A DNA stretch of 64,000 nt, from the NCBI RefSeq assembly GCF_000003855.2, contig NW_003101656.1, forward strand, positions 301,672 through 365,671. Reading direction: 5' to 3'. A program made the position numbers and the translations under genes. The notes under the pieces were generated by a model. The model had not been told where the DNA came from. It saw nothing but the letters and a program-made list of their open reading frames with translations, and made no database searches. Positions 57,000 through 64,000 of the stretch are shown piece after piece. This DNA comes from Blastomyces gilchristii SLH14081 (Eukaryota; Ascomycota; Eurotiomycetes; Onygenales; Ajellomycetaceae). Numbering within the stretch: position 1 is the stretch's first letter; the number at the start of each line of letters is the position of its first letter.

Positions 57000-58260
57000 T
57001 TATCATGAAGAATAAAAATGCTTATGAAACTAAGTGTAAATGAAGATGTCATCAGTTCATTAATTAATCAAGATTGATATATCAATGAATGATTGAAGAA
57101 TTGTATGAAACAGAAGTTTCATTTATAAATGAAAGCATGTGAATCAGTGTTATAAATATCTGATAATATTATCAAACATCTTGACATTCTGTTTCAAGAT
57201 ACTGCTATGTAACAGAAAGTGTTAAATTAATTACAGAGTACTTAACAGAGAAATACTTCTCTTATAACATTTATTTCTGACTTCAATATCAAGATTCTAG
57301 AAGCAGATGATCAATCTTGAAAGAATTGAATAAAGATTAGCATGCTTAAGAAGACATTGACTTTCAAACTCTTACAGACTCTTATAAGTATATATAAAGA
57401 TCAGACTTATAAAGGCTTCTGCACACAGCTTCAGACATTGAATGACTGTCTCATCAAGCTCAAGAGTATACAGAACAGTGACAGAAGATGTTACATCTCA
57501 GTCACTCATATATCTGTGCTGAAGAGAAGTAACAGCAATGATGCAGATGCTATGAACTGAATAAACTCAAATGTCTATACATAAGCAAGAGTTTCTGCTG
57601 TTCAAACATACTTCTGAGTTTCTGACATCACTTTCAAAGAAGTTGCTGATTAATGTTAACATGAAGTATATATCAACTGTAACTGATTAGAACACATCAC
57701 TTTCAACTGCTGATTAATCTATGTGTCTTCACACTTGAGAGAAAGATCAGTGTCTTCTTGTTCAAAGAATGAATCAGCATCTGTTCACAACAACTATGTT
57801 ATATTAGAGAAAGATTCAGAAGATAACTATGAAAATGCTCTGATGAAACAGAGAAAAGATTAACTTCTGTTCAAATTTGTAAACAGGAGCTTAAAGAGAT
57901 CAGATGACAATAATTTAAAAAGAAAATAACAATGAACATGATTCTTATATCTACTGTGATCAATAATATGTATAATGTAAAAGCCATGATAGACAGCAGT
58001 CTATGTCATTATACAATGATTAAATCTTCAGTCATAAGATATTATAACCTTCAGTATATTCTCTTATTACAACTCTGACTTCTTGCAGAATTCAATGATT
58101 CAAAAGATGTTTGCACTCATTACATGATGAAACTAAACATAGATGTCAGAGAATATCAGTGTGAAGACATCTATGCATATGAAGTTGATAATCTTGATTA
58201 TAATCTGATATTAGAACTTGCCTGACTATTTGAATAAGATATCTTATTGAACACTTAAAA
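57000..58260 (+). pseudogene. Y2 gag and protease
   Basis: The gag piece 57342-57560 is open (KKTLTFKLLQTLISIYKD). Zinc knuckle 57669-57710: first Cys reads Tyr, then I-N-C-N, Glu-His, I-T-F-N-C. Protease follows at about 57945-58215: AMIDSS (Asp 57992-57994, Gly to Ser), then REYQCEDIYAYEVDNLDYN. Leader 55957-57000 has no clear frame apart from the MITE. Confidence 0.72.
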
Positions 58261-58659
58261 CAGGAGTTTAATATTCCCTAATAATGATAGAATTTATGAA
58301 GATGATATTCACAAGACTATGAATCTTACACAGATCTCTGTCAACACTTATGAAATGCTCTGAAAAAGAAGTTATCAAAACTGCTGACAGAGTCACTGAC
58401 AAAGTTACTAACAGTAGAACTATGTATCAATCTATTTCATCAGTCTGATCAATATCAAGAAAGCTCTAGAAAAGTTATTCTGTACTATAATAACAGATTC
58501 TCACACAAAACTCTCTTAATAATATCATGAATATCTAGATATCTTTCAATAAGATAATATTATGAATATACCTTCTTTACAAGGCTCAGGAGTGAATCAC
58601 AGTATCAAGTTAGAAAAGAAGAATGATAAGAACTCTGAGTTATCATGAGACTCTCTTTA

Positions 58660-59940
58660 TAATATATCTCAAGATGAACTTCTTCTTCTTCAGAAGAGAC
58701 TCAATAATCTGTTAAATAAGAGATTCATACATATTAGTAACTCTTTCACTCCAGCTTCTATTCTCTTTGCAAAGAAGTCAGATAAAGAACTTCAATTCTA
58801 TGTGAACTACTAAGATCTGAACAGATTGACAAAGAAAGATCATTATTTCTTATCTCTTATCAATGAAATCCTAGCACAGATTAAGCAAGCTCAATGATTT
58901 ATAAAGCTAGATGTCATCACTGTGTTTCATAAGATTCATATTGCTGAAGAAGATGAATGATATACAGTATTTTAAACATGTTATAATCTCTTTGAATTAA
59001 TAGTCACACTCTTTGAACTGTCTAATGCTCTCAGTACATTTCAGAAGTATATTAACTGAGTACTCTGAGATTTTCTTAATAAGTTTATATCTGCTTATCT
59101 AGATGACATTTGTCTCTTCACTGATGAATTCAGAAAAGAGTATTAAGAGTATGTATGAAGAGTGTTATAATAACTATAAGAGACAGAACTATCAATTGAT
59201 ATTAATAAGTATGATTTTGAAGTTAAGAGTACTAAATACTTAGATTTCATCATAGAAGCTGGTAAGAGAATTTAAATAAATTCTGAGAAGATCTCTGCTA
59301 TTCTCAAATGAGAAGCTTCATATACTGTGAAAGATGTATAAAGCTTTATTAAATTCACTAACTTCTATCAGTAATTTATATAAAACTTCTCAGATATCTT
59401 GAGATCACTTACAGAACTTACTAAGAAAGACTCAGTATTTTAATAATCAGTGAACACTGAAGCTGCATTTATACAGATAAAGAAGATATTTATTAATATC
59501 TCTCTGCTGATAACATTCAATTCTGATTGTGAGACAGTTATTAAAGCTGATTTCTCTGACTATGTAATAGAAGAAGTGATATTGTAATATAATAATGAAG
59601 ATGTTCTATAATCATGTATCTTCATGTCTAAGAAACTGAGTCTCATCAAATGCAATTATGAGATCTATGACAAGAAACTTCTCATGATCATACACTGTCT
59701 AGAAGAATGAGACTCTGAACTTCAAAGTATCTTTAAATTTGAGATAATTACAGATCATAAGAATCTCAAATACTTCACAATGTTCTGTAAACTCACTGAA
59801 TGACAGATGCAATGATCAGAGTTTCTGAGCCACTTTTATTTTACAATACACTACCGCCTCAGCAGCCAGAACTTGAGAGCAGATGCTCTCTTGCAACAAG
59901 AACAAGATATGCTGTCTGATATAACAGATACACACTGAAT
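58660..59940 (+). pseudogene. Y2 reverse transcriptase and RNase H
   Basis: RT: LNKRFIHISNSFTPASILFA near 58720-58770. The catalytic motif YLDD is intact at 59096-59107, because its Leu codon is CTA and no GG or CG arises. KYLDFIIEAGK and N-F-Y-x-x-F-I-x-NFSDI follow. RNase H (about 59515-59900): [49 protein letters not shown]. Several TGA and TAA stops. Confidence 0.82.
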
Positions 59941-60199
59941 GAATTGAGAACATTAACTCTTGAATCTGAAGATATTAGTTGATCACAATGAGATCACTTA
60001 TAATACTATATATACTTTATCAGTCAGAACATTCTTCAGATCTACACTGAATAAATTGTGGTATACAACAGCTCAAACTGATGAACTTGTTTAAGTACTC
60101 ACTGAAGCAGTATGTCAAGAAGCAACCTGATTTCTCTCAGAACTATGTATAAGAACTGATATCTCAGAATGTTCAATTGATGATAATAACACTCTATAA

Positions 60200-61510
60200 T
60201 TCTGTAAACAATGCTGAGTCTCTCACTCTGAATTCTTACACACTCAGATAATGCAAGAGATGTATGATTTATATATAATTGACTATTCAGATTATATATA
60301 ACTGTATAAAATAGTCTTCTGAGAGTTTTACTAGTCTGAGATGTTAAATAGTATCAGACACTTCATCTGAAACTGCAACTATTAATCTTTTATTATCTTA
60401 TAGAAGAACTGTAGAAAAGATCTGCTGAAACTGCTCAATATCTCTGATAGAATCTGATGAGATGTGATAATTGACTTCACTATTGATCTCTCTAAGAGTA
60501 AAGATTGTAGAAACATTCTGATCATTATAAATCAATTAAGTAAAGATGTAATATTGAAATCTTGTAATAAAATGAATACTGAATAAGTTATTAAAGCTTT
60601 TCTACAGAGCTTATTCTATTAAATACATGAGTTGTCAAGATCTATAGTATCAGATCAGAGTTATTAATTTGTAAGCACTCTCTGAACAAGAATCTGTCAA
60701 GTTCTCAAGATTATATATCATCTGTTAACTATATATCACTCTGAGACTGATGATGCATTAGAATGAATAATTCAGATTATGAAGAATTATCTTCATAAGT
60801 TCTGTAACTACTTATAAGATGACTGATATGATCTTCTTCTACACACAGAAGTTGCTATCAATGATTGAGATGCTATTTTAACAGATATAAGTCTGTTCTT
60901 TCTTACACACAGTTATCACATGAAGATGTTAGATCTTCTAGAGATCACACAGTTCACACTGAATCTCTGCAGTTCAATTCAGATCACTGATAATATATTA
61001 ATGAAACTCTGAGATATCTGTGATTGAGTAGAAGCCTTCATGATGAGTATTAAACAGAATTAAAAAGATTGAATTAATATTCATCAAGATCTCACTGAAT
61101 AATATAAGATAGAAGATCTGATATGATTAAATCTTAAGAATATATAAATCACATATTCATCTTGTATGCTAGATTACTGCTATATCAGGTATAAAGTGAT
61201 AGAAGTTCTGAGTAGTTATAACTATTATCTTGACACATCATCAGAGATCTATGATGTCTTTTATACAAGCTTGCTCTGCTGTATTATCACTGACTCATTC
61301 TCTTCTCAACTGACTTTCAACTAGCAGCTATCAGAGATCATAGAAGAAGATAATGAGCTTGAATGAGAGATTAAAGATATTCTTTATAAGAGATCACATA
61401 ACTGTGACTGACAATATCTCATGAAATGAGTCAGCTATGATCAACTGACCTGAACTTCAATTTCTGTGTTATCTGAAACAGCAGCTCTTGACTGATGAGA
61501 ACTGCTTCTA
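60200..61510 (+). pseudogene. Y2 integrase and chromodomain
   Basis: Core residues visible: D-V-I-I-D-F (first Asp, about 60468), I-V-S-D-Q (second Asp, about 60650), ETDDALE (Glu, about 60743). The C-terminal linker NLKNI-x-ITYSS and YKVIEVLSSYNYYLDT is at about 61130-61240. The chromodomain (E-E-D-N-E-LE then YLMK-x-VSYDQLT) is at about 61335-61460. Integrase inserts cDNA; the chromodomain is inferred to guide it to heterochromatin. Confidence 0.8.
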
Positions 61511-61525
61511 AAAGAGAGAGACTAA

Positions 61526-61888
61526 TGTGATGAGCTGCACCTGATCACTTATATAGACTATTTCATTATACTTCACAGATTTCAATCACTTCATTCTCAA
61601 ATACATACACTCTGATTCTCAGTCATTCTCAATCACTGATTCTCAGCTGTTATAAACACATACACTCTGATTCTCAGTCATTCTCAATCACTGATTCTCA
61701 GCTGTCACAAACGTGTATAGATTCTTCCGCCTCAAAGCCTCATTACATACATCATCACATATCATATAAATATTCACTTCAATTGTCAATTCTCACACTT
61801 TCTCTTTCTTTCCTTCTCTAATGTTTTTGTCTTTGTTATATAAGACCTATCAATATTATACCGATCTATTCGGCGTAGGCCTCTTACA
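61526..61888 (+). repeat. 3' LTR of Y2
   Basis: 363 bp; purine tract AAAGAGAGAGACTAA directly before it. Carries the same duplicated block as its partner. Ends CGGCGTAGGCCTCTTACA with CG and GG kept. Confidence 0.94.
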
Positions 61889-62460
61889 GTGAAGATGAAA
61901 AGAGAAAAAGAGATGAAAGAGATAATAGAGAGAGTAAAGTGAAAGAAGTAATAGATTAAAAAAGATAATAGAGTAAAAGAAATAATAGAGAGAGTAAAGT
62001 AAAAGAAATAATAGAGAAAATAAAAAGAGTAGAGTGAAAGAAATAAAAGAAATAAAAGAAGTTTATAGAAAGAGTAAAGTAAAAGAAGTAATATAGATAA
62101 TAAAGAAAGTAGAGTAAAAGAGATAATAAAAAGAGTAGGGTAAAAGAGATAATAAAAAGAGTAGAGTAAAAGAGATGAAAGAAGTGAAAGAGATAAGAGA
62201 GAAAGTAGAGTGAAAGAGATAATGAAGATAATACAGAAGATAAAGAGAAAAAGATAATAGAAGAAGTAAAGTGAAAGAGATGAAAGAGATAATTAAGAGA
62301 GTAAAGTAAAAGTAATAGAAAGAGACTTCAAGACAGTAGAGATAGTAGAGACAGTGATAATAATAAAGTAAGTAGAGAGTGAAAGAGATGAAAGAGATAA
62401 TAAGAGAGATAGAAGTAGAGAGTAAAAGTAATAGAAAGAGCTGTGTAAGTAGTAAAGTAA
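61889..62460. repeat. Purine-rich tract, right part
   Basis: About 570 bp nearly free of C on the plus strand, built from units such as AAAGAGATAATAGAGAGAGTAAAGTG. It probably arose by slippage. Strong strand asymmetry; no frame, no element ends. Confidence 0.75.
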
Positions 62461-62604
62461 GTATAAGTAAGCATTTAATACTTGTTTATAATTAAAGAAT
62501 AATAATAATAATTTTTAACTATAAGAACTGTATTGGTCTATAGCTATATTGATACAAATAAAAGCAGAAAATTTACAAATATTTACAGTTAATTATTTAA
62601 CTGT
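62461..62604. repeat. Short AT-rich segment with (AAT)n
   Basis: TATAATTAAAGAATAATAATAATAAT near 62488-62513 resembles the LINE/SINE tail junction, but nothing else of either element precedes it. Confidence 0.35.
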
Positions 62605-63595
62605 AAAAACTATATAAGTTTATGACTATATATCTCTATATATTAAAGAAAAATCAACTTTTCCGTGTAAAAAATACTGTAATGTAACATTATATACATC
62701 TTATTAAAAAATTATAAATATATAGTAATATATAGTCATATCTGTTAATTACTTCTATTCTATCTCTTTTTACTATTATTATCATCTCTAACACTCTGTA
62801 GTACTCTCTATTACTTTCACTTTATACTTCTACTTGTATTTTATTACTTACTCTTATTATCTCTATTATTTCTTTTACTTCTATCTCTCTTTTATCATCT
62901 CTATCATCTCTATTATCTCTACTCTTTACTATTACTAAAACTATATAAGTCTGTGATTATATCTCTCTATATCTTTTTATATATTAAAGAAAAACTATCT
63001 TTTCTGTGTAAAAAACACTGTAATGTGATATTATATACATCTTATTAAAAATTCATGAATATATAATAATATCTGTGAATTACTTTTACTTTATTACTTT
63101 CTATTATTATTATCATCTCTAATATCTTATAGTATCTTCTATTACTTTCACTTTATTTCTATCTTCATTTTATTACTTACTCTTACTACTTCTATTTTGT
63201 TTTTTACTTCTATCTTTCTTTTACTATCTCTATTATCTCTATTATCTCTACTCTCTATTATTATTGAAACAATATAAGTCTGTGACTATATCTCTCTATA
63301 TATTAAAGAAAAATCAACTTTTCTGTGTAAAAAACACTGTAATATAACATTATATACATCTTATTAAAAATTTATAAATATGTAGTAATATCTGTTAATT
63401 ACTTCTACTCTACTACTCTCTATTATTATCACTATTTCTAACACTCTGTAGCACTCTCTATTACTTTTACCTCATACTTCTACTTTATCTTATCACTTAC
63501 TCTTATTATCTCTATTATTTCTTTCACTTCTATCTTTCTTTTATTATCTCTATTTTCTTTATCATTTCTATTCTCTATTATTACTACTGTTTCTA
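62605..63595. repeat. Tandem repeat, three units of about 330 bp
   Basis: Units start at about 62605, 62936 and 63266 (periods 331 and 330). Each opens AAAAACTATATAAGT, then AAAGAAAAATCAACTTTTC, GTGTAAAAAA-ACTGTAAT, ATTATATACATCTTATTAAAAA, followed by a pyrimidine-rich half (TACTTCTATTCTATCTC..). No coding potential. Confidence 0.8.
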
Positions 63596-64000
63596 TTACT
63601 TCACAGTCTCTCTATCACTTTTATTTCATATCTCTACTCTTATCTTGTTACTTACTCTGTTATTATCTTTATTATTTCTTTCACTTCTACTCTCTCTTTA
63701 TTATCTCTATTATATTTAATCTCTCTATTATTATTATCTCTACTGCTCTGTAGTCTCTTCTATTACTTTCACTATTTCTACTTCTCTCTTACTATCTCTA
63801 CTACATTTTAATCTCTGTGTTTATAGTATATACTGCTAAATACTCTGTAATAAAATGTCATGTAATGTCATGTGTATCTCTTTGAATTCATGAATGAGAT
63901 TCTTTTGAATAGCTGACTCTGCAGTCTGTACAGCTCTGATTAATCTGATAATGATGATAGAGATGATACAGAGTGAAAGAGAGTAGTAGAAGAAGTAGAG
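63596..64000. repeat. Pyrimidine-rich tract and repeat junction
   Basis: C/T-rich sequence to about 63800, then AATACTCTGTAATAAAATGTCATGTAAT, CTGACTCTGCAGTCTGTACAGCTCTGAT and TAATCTGATAATGATGAT, going into purine-rich sequence again at the window end. The CTCTGAT/TAATCTG junction is the undisturbed form of the Y1 insertion site. Confidence 0.65.

Larger units (their letters stand above)
55594..61888 (+). mobile_element. Ty3/gypsy family Y, copy Y2, complete
   Basis: LTRs 55594-55956 and 61526-61888, each 363 bp. Flanking 5-mers GTAAA / GTGAA differ by one G-to-A. Internal region 55957-61525 includes a 506-bp MITE and its 8-bp duplication, so the real internal length is ~5055 bp. It keeps the intact RT motif YLDD, unlike Y1 and Y4. 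Confidence 0.94.

Overview
The window looks like a gene-free, AT-rich repeat island from a filamentous ascomycete-type fungus. I found no host gene, rRNA or functional tRNA gene. Almost every base belongs to nested mobile elements: chromodomain Ty3/gypsy LTR elements, a Tad/I-like LINE, a tRNA-derived SINE and a non-autonomous hAT-type element. They carry a repeat-directed C-to-T / G-to-A scar. CG and CC/GG are strongly depleted while CA/TG are kept, so Trp codons (TGG) recur as TGA stops. The fungal assignment is inferred from the element types, short introns with CTAAC-like branch sites and the mutation scar; the species is not recognised.

I name the families here. Family Y is a gypsy element with 286-363 bp LTRs (TGTG..TTACA) and copies Y0-Y5. 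Family X is a gypsy element with 257-258 bp LTRs (TGTAAGA..TCTTACA), copies X1-X3 and a solo LTR. Family Z is a younger gypsy element with 183 bp CpG-rich LTRs and one copy. The LINE has copies L1, L2 and two tails. The SINE has S1-S3. The hAT MITE is exactly 506 bp in five copies, and two further fragments exist.

Layout. 1-1595: LINE tail and the 3' end of Y0, its LTR split by a MITE. 1596-6960: L1 on the minus strand (with S1 inserted), then AT-rich sequence. 6962-7605: a duplicated segment and a G-rich piece that escaped mutation. 7611-15860: X1 (+) with L2 nested. 15861-22082: X2 (-) with a MITE and an assembly gap. 22083-37476: Y3, split by a 13.24-kb composite holding Y4, which itself holds Z (28270-36499). 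37477-41327: Y5 with S2, S3 and a MITE. 41328-42379: deeply eroded repeats. 42380-55361: Y1 (-), complete with 5-bp TSD, holding X3 (-), complete with 5-bp TSD. 55594-61888: Y2 (+), complete, with a MITE, sitting in a purine-rich tract. 61889-64000: purine-rich tract, a ~330-bp tandem repeat and pyrimidine-rich sequence.

How the parts relate. X and Y encode gag, protease, RT, RNase H, integrase and a chromodomain. Just inside the 5' LTR each has a short sequence complementary to a site in its own LTR downstream of a TATA box, the layout of Tf1/sushi-type self-priming. The SINE shares its last ~30 bp and (AAT)n tail with the LINE, so the LINE probably mobilised it. Z carries, beside its 3' LTR and convergent with gag-pol, a multi-exon open frame of unknown function. 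X carries a conserved open frame between the chromodomain and the 3' LTR. These two passenger genes, the CpG palindromes in the Z LTR and the mutation-resistant hAT end motif are the most novel items.
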